A stretch of DNA of 64,000 bases from Candidatus Flemingiibacterium merdigallinarum (GTDB lineage: Bacteria > Bacillota > Clostridia > Oscillospirales > CAG-272). The notes beneath the pieces were generated by a model. The model ran no database searches, was not told the DNA's origin, and saw nothing but the letters and a program-made list of their open reading frames with translations. Every line of letters starts with the position of its first letter. The first letter of the stretch is position 1. Position numbers and translations under genes: made by a program. Location of the stretch: NCBI GenBank assembly GCA_904386005.1, contig CAJFKR010000004.1:38001-102000 (forward strand), written 5' to 3'. Positions 52,168 through 60,146 of the stretch are shown one piece after another.

Positions 52168-52196
52168 ATTATACCATAAAAAAATTATTATGTATA
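52168..52196 (-). promoter_or_regulatory. Promoter for the structured leader and nuclease/trkH/trkA unit
   Basis: On the minus strand TATACA, 17-bp spacer, perfect TATAAT; the -35 is weak. Confidence 0.6.
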
Positions 52197-52296
52197 TACT
52201 GTATGTAAATTTATTATTATATCACCGGTTCCTTGCCGGTAGATTGTGCATGCCGGCTGTCGGATTTATCTGAAAGCGTCAAAACGCGTCGGTTTA

Positions 52297-52785
52297 TTAA
52301 AGCGGCTTTTCGTAATACAGCACCAGCTCGTCGTCCTCTATATCCCAGCGGACCAGCCGCGTATAGCCCCAGTGCAGATAGATCGCGAGATTGCGCGTCT
52401 CCTTGGCCTCGACGCCGATAGTTATGCGCTCATATCCGAGCGACCTCGCGTGCGCCTCGATCATACGCACAAGCCGCGAGATGTGGTGCTGACCCTCGTA
52501 TTGCTTGTCGATTCGCAGCGCGTTGACGTTGGCGACCGAATGCCCGTCGGCGATCTCGGGGCGACCAATCGCCGCGCCGCACTCGGGAGACTGTATAAGC
52601 GTGCCCTCTCCGACCGGTATCCCGTCGGCGGCGACTATAAATGTAGTCGCCATCTGCTTTTCGTTATAGCCGATGTATATGTCCCGCCAAATCGGCCAGC
52701 GCGGGTCGCCGGGATTGTCGGCGATATTCTTTTCCCAGATGAGCTTCAGCTCGTTCATGTCTGCGATTTTATAATCAAATTTCAT
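52297..52785 (-). CDS. GNAT family acetyltransferase
   Basis: A 162-residue acetyltransferase of the compact GNAT type: FIVAADGIPVGEGTLIQSP, VNALRIDKQYEGQHHISRLV (acyl-CoA loop, diverged) and IGVEAKETRNLAIYLHWGYTR. The ATG at 52785 (MKFDYKI) has no close ribosome binding site, but GGGAGGT lies about 30 nt upstream with a GACTTTGC...GCAAAGTC hairpin in between. It lies 72 nt after the stop of an AraC regulator on the same strand and is probably co-transcribed. Confidence 0.85.
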   Translation of the reverse strand: MKFDYKIADMNELKLIWEKNIADNPGDPRWPIWRDIYIGYNEKQMATTFIVAADGIPVGEGTLIQSPECGAAIGRPEIADGHSVANVNALRIDKQYEGQHHISRLVRMIEAHARSLGYERITIGVEAKETRNLAIYLHWGYTRLVRWDIEDDELVLYYEKPL

Positions 52786-52795
52786 ATATGAACAC

Positions 52796-52823
52796 GACTT
52801 TGCAAGGGCAAAGTCTACCTCCC
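52796..52823 (-). promoter_or_regulatory. Hairpin between Shine-Dalgarno sequence and start codon, GNAT copy
   Basis: On the minus strand: GGGAGGTA, then GACTTTGC-CCTT-GCAAAGTC (8-bp perfect stem), then GTGTTCATAT and ATG. Without the fold the Shine-Dalgarno sequence is about 31 nt from the start; folded, the effective gap is about 12 nt. Confidence 0.65.
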
Positions 52824-52856
52824 TCATGTTAATGTCACCAAACTCGCAGGCTGTTA

Positions 52857-53702
52857 TCACAGCAGCCGCATCCTTGCCTTGCGGTATTCGAGAGGGGATT
52901 TTCCGGTCTGCTGCCGGAACGCGCTGATGAAATAAGCCGCGGTCGCAAAGCCGCACAGCTCGGCGATTTTCGACACCGGATATTCGGTCGTCGCGAGCAG
53001 CTTTTCCGCGTTCTGCACACGGCAGGCGGTCAGGTAGCGGTGCAGCGTCAGCCCGGTCTGCGCGCGTATCAGCTTGTTGACATAGTATTCATGGTAATTC
53101 ACGCTGTCCGATATGTCGCGGTTGGTTATCGGCTGCGCGTAGTTTTCGCGTATGTAGGCGATTACGCGCTCGACTGTATTCGTCGTGCCGGCGTCGGACA
53201 GGGTCTGGCGCGCGGCGGTGCAGAGTATAGCCTTGAGCCGTGCCGACGCGGCTTCGCGGAAATAGAGCTTGCGCTCGCCGAGCTCGCGGACTATCGACAT
53301 CAGCTCGTCCTCGAGATATCGCATATTGTCGAGTATAAGCAGCGGCAGCAGCGACGCGCAGTCTTCAAAGGAATCGGTTTCGAGCAGCCGCTCGGGACTA
53401 AAATCCCGCTCGTGTACAATCGAAAGAGTGTGTGTCTTATCGCGGTTCGACTGCGTGAAGTCAAAATTCAGTAATATTATCTCGGCCTCCGATACGAGCT
53501 CGAAGCGGTAGGGGGTGCCTGACTGCCACATGAGCAGTGTGCCGACCGCGGCGTCGTGGACGGTGTCGCCATAATACAGCCGCAGCTCGCCGCGCCGGAC
53601 ATACAGCAGTCGGTGGTCGTATGAATATACCCGGAACGGCACCGGGTCGAGTATGAGATTTTCAGCAAAGCGTATGTGAGGGTTTATGTCGGATAGCTTC
53701 AT
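52857..53702 (-). CDS. AraC family transcriptional regulator
   Basis: A 281-residue regulator. The N-terminal cupin part (RVYSYDHRLLYVRRGELRL) is followed by an AraC-type C-terminal domain at about 180-278 (NRDISDSVNYHEYYVNKLIR; IAELCGFATAAYFISAFRQQ; KSPLEYRKARM). It lies divergent from a U32-like gene across overlapping promoters and upstream of a GNAT gene on its own strand. Confidence 0.92.
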   Translation of the reverse strand: MKLSDINPHIRFAENLILDPVPFRVYSYDHRLLYVRRGELRLYYGDTVHDAAVGTLLMWQSGTPYRFELVSEAEIILLNFDFTQSNRDKTHTLSIVHERDFSPERLLETDSFEDCASLLPLLILDNMRYLEDELMSIVRELGERKLYFREAASARLKAILCTAARQTLSDAGTTNTVERVIAYIRENYAQPITNRDISDSVNYHEYYVNKLIRAQTGLTLHRYLTACRVQNAEKLLATTEYPVSKIAELCGFATAAYFISAFRQQTGKSPLEYRKARMRLL

Positions 53703-53774
53703 TGGCTTTCACTCGTGGATATGATTTCGAAAGAGTTTGTTTTTTCGATATTTGATGTTGGTTTTTATACTTCC

Positions 53775-53803
53775 ATTATAGCATATTCTGTGATATAATA
53801 CAA
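53775..53803 (-). promoter_or_regulatory. Promoter for the AraC/GNAT unit
   Basis: On the minus strand TTGTAT, 17-bp spacer, TATAAT. The spacer and -35 overlap the plus-strand promoter for the U32-like gene. Confidence 0.75.
53791..53799 (+). promoter_or_regulatory. Extended -10 promoter for the U32-like gene
   Basis: TGATATAAT gives a perfect -10 with TGn extension; the -35 position (TTCCAT) is poor. It overlaps the divergent AraC promoter, so the two are likely to interfere or be co-regulated. Confidence 0.6.
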
Positions 53804-53895
53804 GAAAAATCGAAAATTTTACAAAGAATCCTGTTTTGAATTTATACGGGATACGGACGGCGGAGAGCGAGACCGTCACGGAAGGAAAGGAATAA

Positions 53896-54918
53896 ATGAT
53901 AAGGTTTTCTGTGGGCTATCCCACAAACGGAAGCCGCGCGTTTATCGACAAAATAATCGAGCGGCGCGAATACATAAACGAGGTCTATTTCGCCGCGCTC
54001 GGAGTCGCGAGCGGGCGCAGCTCGGTCTCGCCTGATACAGACGAGCTGCCGTGGGAGAGCGCCGAGCGGCTGCACTCTGACCTTGCGCGGCTGCGTGACA
54101 ATAAAATCAAGCTGAATCTGCTGCTCAACGGCAACTGCTACGGCGAGGACTCGCTGTCACGTCAGTTTTTCCTCAAGCTCGGAGATATCGTCGACTGCTA
54201 TCTGAACCGGTACGGGCTGTCGTCGGTCACGACCGCGTCGCCGGTGATAGCGCGGTTTATACACGACAACTTCGCCGCGCTCGAGGTGCGCGCTTCGGTC
54301 AATCTTGGAATTGGCGACATCCGCGCGATGGAGTTTTCGACCACTATTTACGACGGATACTACGCCGCGCGCGAGCTGAACCGCGACCTCGCGACCCTGC
54401 GCAGAATGAGCGAGTGGTGCCGCTCACACGGCAAGCGGCTGTATATGCTCGCGAACAGCGGCTGTATCAACAATTGTCCGGTCAGAACCTTTCACGACAA
54501 CCTCGTCGCGCACGAGTCGGCGATTGCCAGAATCGACAACGCGTATACGTTTAAGCCGCTCTGCCGCGAGTATCTGAGGGCGCGCGAGCACTATGTCAGC
54601 CTGATACGCGACATGAACTACGTCCGCCCCGAGGATATCGACCTGTATGACGACCTTGTCGACTCGGTAAAGCTCGCGACGCGGGTCAATCGCTGTCCCG
54701 AGCGGATACTCGACGCCTACTGCGACCGGCACTACCGCGGCGCGCTGACCGATCTGCTCGAGCCGGACAACGGCGTGTCGCTGCTGCCGTGGATTGTAGA
54801 CAACTCGCTGCTGCCCGACAATTTCGGCGAGTATGTCGCGACCTGCGGTCACGAATGCGAAGTCTGCCGCTTCTGTGAAGAAGCCCTTGAACGGAGCATG
54901 GTCAGGCTTGAGGAATGA
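53896..54918 (+). CDS. U32-like Cys-rich TIM-barrel protein (possible Fe-S protein)
   Basis: A 340-residue protein resembling the U32 peptidase/collagenase-like fold: INEVYFAALGVASG near the start, KLNLLLNGNCYGED, VTTASPVIARFI, VRASVNLGIGD, and NSGCINNCPVRTFHDN (Cys190, Cys194). It ends with CGHECEVCRFC (Cys317, 321, 324, 327), a four-Cys cluster. In UbiU/UbiV-type U32 proteins, Cys sets bind 4Fe-4S clusters and no protease activity is needed, so an Fe-S role is plausible here, but this is inference. RBS is GGAAAGGAAT. It is followed by three Fe-S proteins on the same strand. Confidence 0.7.
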   Translation: MIRFSVGYPTNGSRAFIDKIIERREYINEVYFAALGVASGRSSVSPDTDELPWESAERLHSDLARLRDNKIKLNLLLNGNCYGEDSLSRQFFLKLGDIVDCYLNRYGLSSVTTASPVIARFIHDNFAALEVRASVNLGIGDIRAMEFSTTIYDGYYAARELNRDLATLRRMSEWCRSHGKRLYMLANSGCINNCPVRTFHDNLVAHESAIARIDNAYTFKPLCREYLRAREHYVSLIRDMNYVRPEDIDLYDDLVDSVKLATRVNRCPERILDAYCDRHYRGALTDLLEPDNGVSLLPWIVDNSLLPDNFGEYVATCGHECEVCRFCEEALERSMVRLEE

Positions 54919-54942
54919 AGGCATGAAATATGGTTGTGACAA

Positions 54943-54970
54943 TGGACATTGACCACGATTTGTATATAAT
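54943..54970 (+). promoter_or_regulatory. Promoter for the first QueG-like gene
   Basis: TGGACA, 16-bp spacer, perfect TATAAT, about 85 nt before the ATG. Confidence 0.6.
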
Positions 54971-55055
54971 AAACGTGATTACAACTGAATAATGATATCA
55001 TAAAATTAAAGAACTCTATCAAATTCACATCAAATAAACCCAGAAAGGAATAATA

Positions 55056-56132
55056 ATGCTTACAAGTCAGATGATCAAGGAGGCGGCGAGACGTGCCGGA
55101 GCGGATGCCTGCGGCATAGCTCCGATTTCGCGCATGGACGGCGCCCCCGACGATATGAACCCGAAGTTCCTGTTCCCCGAAGCCAAGAGCATGATCGGCT
55201 TCATCTTCCGCATACCGCGCGGTGTGCAGCGCGGAATTGAGGAGGGAACGCAGTTCTTCCAGTACCCGTCGATGGCGTACGGAGGTATCAACGAGATATT
55301 CGCGCCCGCGGTGCTGTATACAGTCGGAAAGCTGATTGAGGACGAGGGATACGAGGCGTTCGTCTACCGCAACACCGGAGCGCGCGGCTCGGTCTCGGAT
55401 ATGGACGGCTCGCCCGGCAGCAGTCTGTCGCCCGAGGAGCAGATCGAGATCAACGAGAACGCCAAGATGTCGACGGCTCATCACCGCAGCGTGCAGTTCA
55501 CCCGCCCGACCCGAAGCGACAACGTCGCGCCCGATTTGCAGTTCCACTTCCGGCTCGCCGCGGTAGCCTGCGGGCTCGGCGAGATCGGCTACAGCAAGAT
55601 GCTGCTGACTCCGCAGTTCGGACCGCTGCAAAGACTCGCGTTCATATTCACCGACGCCGAGCTCGAATACGACGAGATGTACAACGGCGAGCCGCTCTGC
55701 AAGAAGTGTATGCGCTGCGTGCGCGAATGTCCGGGCAAATGCATACCCGACATCAAGTCAGGCAAGACAATCAAGGTGAATATCGCGGGCAAGGAGTGCG
55801 AGTGGGCGGACATCGATATGTGGAAGTGCTACGCGTTCTACACGCACGCCGGACGCTATCAGAACCCGTTCGTCCCGAAGGAGGTCTGGGACAAGAACGA
55901 GAACGGAGCGCTCGACCTGATGGAGGGCAAGGCTGAGGCGAGCGAGGTCGAAATTATGAAGGTGTACGGCGCACTGCAAAAATACTTCCCGAGCTGGGTC
56001 GGATACAATATGGCGAAGTGCGGCGGCTGCATACGCGGCTGTGTCAGCCGGCTTGAGATGAAGGACGGCTGTCTCGCCGGACGATTCGAGGCTCCGCTGC
56101 GGACAAAGAAGCCGTGGAAGCTTGAGCGATGA
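55056..56132 (+). CDS. QueG/reductive-dehalogenase-like double 4Fe-4S protein (paralog 1)
   Basis: A 358-residue protein. The N-terminal domain (IKEAARRAGADACGIAPIS, KSMIGFIFRIPRG) resembles the N-terminal half of epoxyqueuosine reductase/reductive dehalogenases. A ferredoxin-type cluster follows, CKKCMRCVRECPGKC (Cys215, 218, 221, 225), then a second Cys set AKCGGCIRGCVSRL (322, 325, 329). The ending PFRTKKPWKLER-like tail is shared by the paralogs. Proteins with this layout reduce organic substrates or pass electrons, sometimes with cobalamin. No cobalamin-binding motif is obvious. Preceded by GAAAGGAAT and followed by two paralogs in the same orientation. Confidence 0.8.
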   Translation: MLTSQMIKEAARRAGADACGIAPISRMDGAPDDMNPKFLFPEAKSMIGFIFRIPRGVQRGIEEGTQFFQYPSMAYGGINEIFAPAVLYTVGKLIEDEGYEAFVYRNTGARGSVSDMDGSPGSSLSPEEQIEINENAKMSTAHHRSVQFTRPTRSDNVAPDLQFHFRLAAVACGLGEIGYSKMLLTPQFGPLQRLAFIFTDAELEYDEMYNGEPLCKKCMRCVRECPGKCIPDIKSGKTIKVNIAGKECEWADIDMWKCYAFYTHAGRYQNPFVPKEVWDKNENGALDLMEGKAEASEVEIMKVYGALQKYFPSWVGYNMAKCGGCIRGCVSRLEMKDGCLAGRFEAPLRTKKPWKLER

Positions 56133-56347
56133 GCGTAGATGGATGAGCGTAAATATTAATGATGCGGCAGCAGCGGCGATGATATAACAGCAAGTGCAAT
56201 TAATGACAGAAAATGCGATATATAAATGCGATTGTAATGATATAACAGCATATACAATGCAAACATCACCGGATTAACCGCCGCGGCAACACGGCATACC
56301 GGTTATAATAATAACTGCGTGAAAGGGCAGAATTAGAATATACTACA

Positions 56348-57304
56348 ATGAACAAACTTACATCCGAAATGATAAAGGCGAGAGCTTACGAGCTGGGCGC
56401 GCAGGTCTGCGGTATCGGCGGTCTCGAGCTGTTCGCAAGCGAGTCGCCGCAGCGCGACCCGAAGTCGATACTTCCGGCGGCGAGGTCGATAATCGGCTTC
56501 GGCTTCGCGGTGCCGCGCGGGTTATACTACGCAATGGCGCGCGGCAGCGCGGCATATGGCTACACGACGCTCGGTGTGAAATATCTCGACGAGGAGACTG
56601 CCGAGATATTCCTGCTCAAAATGGGCGGGCTCATCGAGGACCACGGCTATGACGCCTGCCTGCAAAAGTCGGTGCCGAATCTGCGCGTCAAGAGCGACAA
56701 GGAGACCAATCCCGAGGTCAAGTATACCTACGAGCTGATATACGCCGAGCCGGTCGCATCCGGCAAGCCCGCGCCAGATGTGATCATCGACTTTGGGGTC
56801 GCCACCGAAGCCTGCGGCATCGGCTGCCGCGGCAAGAGCGGTCATATCATCAGCCCGAAATACGGACCGTTTATGCGGTACTGCTTCATAATCACCGACG
56901 CGCCGCTCGAGCTCGACTCGCCGATTACCGAGTCGCTGTGCGACGGCTGCATGGAATGTGCTGCCGCCTGTCCGGGTCGGGCGATCAGTGAGTCGGGACT
57001 TGACAGCTGGCAGTGCGCGGTCTATTACAAGGGAGCGCATAAGTCTAACCCCTGCATGAACGGCGACGCAGCCGCGAAATTCCTTGCCGGAGACCCCGAG
57101 CGCGACGAGATACTCGACGGAAGCAAGCGCTTCGACGCTGAGTCAGCGCGCAAAATCTACCCGAAGCTCAATTTCCTGCCGCAGACGCAGTGGGGCTACG
57201 CGCCCTGTCTCTGTCGCCGCGCCTGCGACATCGCCTGCTTCAATCATTTGGCGAAGCGGCTTGGGCAGAAGCCGATTCCGGTAGAGCTGCCGAAATATAT
57301 CTGA
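56348..57304 (+). CDS. QueG/reductive-dehalogenase-like 4Fe-4S protein (paralog 2)
   Basis: A 318-residue paralog of the preceding protein: IKARAYELGAQVCGIGGLE, RSIIGFGFAVPRGL, then cluster CDGCMECAAACPGRA, the shared string WQCAVYYKGAHKSNPCM, and a second set APCLCRRACDIACFNH. It lacks the long linker of paralog 1. The intergenic region before it (56133-56347) holds repeats of GATATAACAGCA and a TTATAAT element near 56303 that may be a -10. The stop is 15 nt before paralog 3. Confidence 0.8.
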   Translation: MNKLTSEMIKARAYELGAQVCGIGGLELFASESPQRDPKSILPAARSIIGFGFAVPRGLYYAMARGSAAYGYTTLGVKYLDEETAEIFLLKMGGLIEDHGYDACLQKSVPNLRVKSDKETNPEVKYTYELIYAEPVASGKPAPDVIIDFGVATEACGIGCRGKSGHIISPKYGPFMRYCFIITDAPLELDSPITESLCDGCMECAAACPGRAISESGLDSWQCAVYYKGAHKSNPCMNGDAAAKFLAGDPERDEILDGSKRFDAESARKIYPKLNFLPQTQWGYAPCLCRRACDIACFNHLAKRLGQKPIPVELPKYI

Positions 57305-57319
57305 CGGGAGGATCAGACG

Positions 57320-58378
57320 ATGAGCGGTATTGAGCGAAATGGTATTGCACAAAATGGTGCTGCAGAAAACAGTATCGAACTAAATAATGACGAACAAAAT
57401 AATGATATGAACAATCCTAATAACATGAGTGAGGTGCGAAGCGAGATTATCCGGCTCGCGCGCGAGAATGGCGCCGACCTTGTCGGCTTCGCGCCGATTG
57501 AGCGGTTCGGCGGCGACTCGGCGGCGATGCGGCTGCTGCCCGAGTGCCGGACGGTCATCGGCTTCGGATTCCGCGTGCTGCGCGGCTGCTACCGCGGAAT
57601 TGAGGAGGGCTCGACCTACTATCAATACACGACGATGGGCGTCGAGAACATGGACGAGACTATTATCCCGGCCGCGCTGATGCGAGTCTCGGCATACATA
57701 GAGGAAAATGGCGGCATCGCTTTGCCGCAGAGACGGCACGACCAGATCATGAATACGTCGGACGGCACGAATCCCGAGGTACATTACAACCGCGTCTGGC
57801 ACAATATTAGCTCGGAGACGCTGCTCGACTTCGACGATACCGCGGTGAAGTGCGGGCTCGGAGAGCGCGGGCTGCACGGCGCGCTGCTCTGCGACGAGTT
57901 CGGACCGTTTGTGCGCTGCGGCTTTGTACTGTGCGACCTCGAATTTGAGCCGACTCCGATGTATGAGCCGCACCTCTGCGACAGGTGCGGAAAGTGCGTG
58001 GCCGGCTGCCCGGGTCACGCACTGTCGACCGACGGCAGCCGTGACGACTGGCGCTGCGCGGTATATTACTGCGGAGCGAACGGCACGAAGAATCCGTTCA
58101 TGCCGCCCGACGCGTACGCGGACTTCGCCGACCGTCTGGCGATAATCGCCGGAGAGGCTGAGATCACGCCCGAGAAGGCGAAAAGGATAATCGACGAGAC
58201 CTACTTCTATCCGGCGGCGCAGCACGATCACCCCTGCTCGATCTGCGGTCGCGCCTGCGATGTGGAGTGCTACATACATCTTGAGGAGCGGGGGCTGCTG
58301 ACGAGGAAATTCAAGCAGCCGTTCCGCCGCCGCGAGCAATGGCAGTTTGGGTTGGATTCGTTCGAGACGAAAGAGTGA
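57320..58378 (+). CDS. QueG/reductive-dehalogenase-like 4Fe-4S protein (paralog 3) with Asn-rich N-terminal extension
   Basis: A 352-residue paralog: IIRLARENGADLVGFAPIE, RTVIGFGFRVLRGCYRG, cluster CDRCGKCVAGCPGHA, WRCAVYYCGANGTKNPFM and HPCSICGRACDVECYIH. The first 35 residues are Asn/Gln-rich low complexity with NG and NN repeats, an unusual extension produced by short DNA repeats. GGGAGG just before the ATG at 57320 supports this start; the internal ATG at 57425 has no ribosome binding site. It is translationally close to paralog 2 (15 nt apart), so they form an operon. Confidence 0.8.
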   Translation: MSGIERNGIAQNGAAENSIELNNDEQNNDMNNPNNMSEVRSEIIRLARENGADLVGFAPIERFGGDSAAMRLLPECRTVIGFGFRVLRGCYRGIEEGSTYYQYTTMGVENMDETIIPAALMRVSAYIEENGGIALPQRRHDQIMNTSDGTNPEVHYNRVWHNISSETLLDFDDTAVKCGLGERGLHGALLCDEFGPFVRCGFVLCDLEFEPTPMYEPHLCDRCGKCVAGCPGHALSTDGSRDDWRCAVYYCGANGTKNPFMPPDAYADFADRLAIIAGEAEITPEKAKRIIDETYFYPAAQHDHPCSICGRACDVECYIHLEERGLLTRKFKQPFRRREQWQFGLDSFETKE

Positions 58379-58412
58379 AAAAATAAAAATTTATCAAAGG
58401 AGATGAGATACA

Positions 58413-59912
58413 TTGACAACGAAAAAAATCACGGCGTTGACGCTTGTACTGGCGGAGCTTGCCGCAATGCTTGCCTGCGGCGACAGTGAGACTGCCGACA
58501 CTGATGAAACTAAGACAAACGATTCAGTTGCGGCTGAAGAAACATCCGCCGTCGACCGCGCGGACACTCCTGATTCACTGCCTGACGCCCTCGACTTCGA
58601 CCAAACGGTGATAAACGTACTCTTTCCCGAGAGCCACGGCGGTAGCGCCGACCAGATCGACTGGGTCAGCGAGGACGACGGCGAGGTCGTGAGCTCGGCG
58701 ATATATCAGCGCACAACAGCCGTCGAGGAACGGCTTGGTGTGGAGTTCGATGTGAACTACGACTACACCGTGACCGAGTGGCCGAACATACTGCGCAGCT
58801 CGATTATGGCGCAGGACGGAAGCTTTGACCTCGTCTGGGGCGCGCAGTATGAGACCGTACCGCTCGCGGCGGAGGGAATGTATCTCGACCTTTCCGACGC
58901 CGAATATATCGACTACAGCCAGCCATGGTGGAACAACGAATTTATGGAGGAAATTTCGGTCGGAGACGTGCGGTATCTGCTCGCCGGAGACATTTCATTG
59001 TCAATGCTCAGCTATATGAGCTGTGTATATTTCGGTAAGGAGCGCTTCGAGGAGATTTCGGGCGAGACCTCCGACGATTTGTATCAGCTGGTGCTCGACG
59101 GCGGCTTTACAATCGATAAATTGGCTGAATACTGCCGGCTTTCCTATTCTGATTTGAACGGCGACAGCGCGCGTGACGAGGACGACCGTTATGCCATGGG
59201 CGCGGTGACCGCGAGCACGACCGACCATCTCACATTTGACTCAGGCATAACCTTCACGACTCGGGACGCCAACGGGCTGCCGATGCTGACCATTGACAAT
59301 GAGCGTACATATCAATTCGTAGAAAAGCTGTACAGCCTGTTCTACGAAAACGAGGGAGTGTTTGTATATCCGCCGGTGCAGGATTCGCTTCGAATTGTTA
59401 TACCGAATAAATTTACGGGCGGCGATATGACCTTCATGTGCGGCTACTTCTATTCCGCCGATTTGCTGCGCGAAATGAAGTCGGATTACGGAATCATACC
59501 TTATCCGAAGCTCGACGAGAGCGTGCAGGATTACGCGTCGCTCGTTCACGATTCGGCAATGCTCGTCAGCGTTCCGATAACCTGCACCAAGCTTGACGCG
59601 GTGACGGCTGCAATCGAGGCGATCGCGGCCGAGAATTGGCGGACAGTCACTCCCGCATATTACGAGATTGCGCTGAAAACCAAATACACGCGCGACGACA
59701 CGTCCTGCGTCATTGTAGACATGATACATGAATCGGGCACGACCGATTTCGCGTACGCGTATAATCGTCAGCTCGGCGGAGTTGGACAGATTATGCGCAA
59801 GCTCGCCGAGCAGAAGTCGTCCGACTTCGCGTCGACATACGCCCAAATCAAAACGTCTGCCGAGGCGGGGCTTGTTGAGTTAATAGAATCTTTCGGAAAG
59901 AGCGGCTCATAA
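58413..59912 (+). CDS. Extracellular solute-binding lipoprotein (paralog 3)
   Basis: A 499-residue lipoprotein with a TTG start eight nt after AAAGGAGATGA. The signal peptide ends in lipobox MLAC (Cys22), followed by an acidic/Thr linker. Shared family strings include QLVLDGGFTIDKLAEYCRL and the calcium-loop-like DLNGDSARDEDD, also seen in the paralogs at 6459 and 18655. It probably captures a glycan. It sits 34 nt after the Fe-S paralog 3, so it may be co-transcribed, and before a DUF5696-like gene. No permease genes are adjacent. Confidence 0.85.
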   Translation: MTTKKITALTLVLAELAAMLACGDSETADTDETKTNDSVAAEETSAVDRADTPDSLPDALDFDQTVINVLFPESHGGSADQIDWVSEDDGEVVSSAIYQRTTAVEERLGVEFDVNYDYTVTEWPNILRSSIMAQDGSFDLVWGAQYETVPLAAEGMYLDLSDAEYIDYSQPWWNNEFMEEISVGDVRYLLAGDISLSMLSYMSCVYFGKERFEEISGETSDDLYQLVLDGGFTIDKLAEYCRLSYSDLNGDSARDEDDRYAMGAVTASTTDHLTFDSGITFTTRDANGLPMLTIDNERTYQFVEKLYSLFYENEGVFVYPPVQDSLRIVIPNKFTGGDMTFMCGYFYSADLLREMKSDYGIIPYPKLDESVQDYASLVHDSAMLVSVPITCTKLDAVTAAIEAIAAENWRTVTPAYYEIALKTKYTRDDTSCVIVDMIHESGTTDFAYAYNRQLGGVGQIMRKLAEQKSSDFASTYAQIKTSAEAGLVELIESFGKSGS

Positions 59913-59950
59913 AACAGCCCTTGGTTGCCTATAAATCGTATTTTTAGAGG

Positions 59951-59978
59951 TTACCTTTAATATAGTTGTGACTATAAT
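59951..59978 (+). promoter_or_regulatory. Candidate promoter for the DUF5696-like gene
   Basis: TTACCT, 16-bp spacer, TATAAT. Moderate support; the -35 is poor. Confidence 0.45.
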
Positions 59979-60002
59979 TCCGCGTCAACAAAGTCTGTCT
60001 TA

Positions 60003-60090
60003 CATTGACAATGATTTGTCAGGGTCTGCAAAGCAAAATCATGGTCGGTTATCACAGTCGAAGTCATGCGGCTTCGAAGCACAAAACTTG
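60003..60090 (-). repeat. Three-way-junction palindromic repeat, copy 3 (inverted)
   Basis: The reverse complement starts CTCACAAGTTTTGTGCTTCG, matching CACGAGTTTTGTGACTTCG of copy 1 and CTCACGAGTTTTGCGGCTTCG-type sequence of copy 2, and contains TTTTGCTTTGCAGACC. A TCGAAG/CTTCGA hairpin lies inside. It falls in the 5' region of the DUF5696-like gene but points the other way. Confidence 0.55.
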
Positions 60091-60146
60091 TGAGTGAAAA
60101 ATTAACAAACTTAATCCTTAATATGGTAAAAGAAAGGAACACAATC

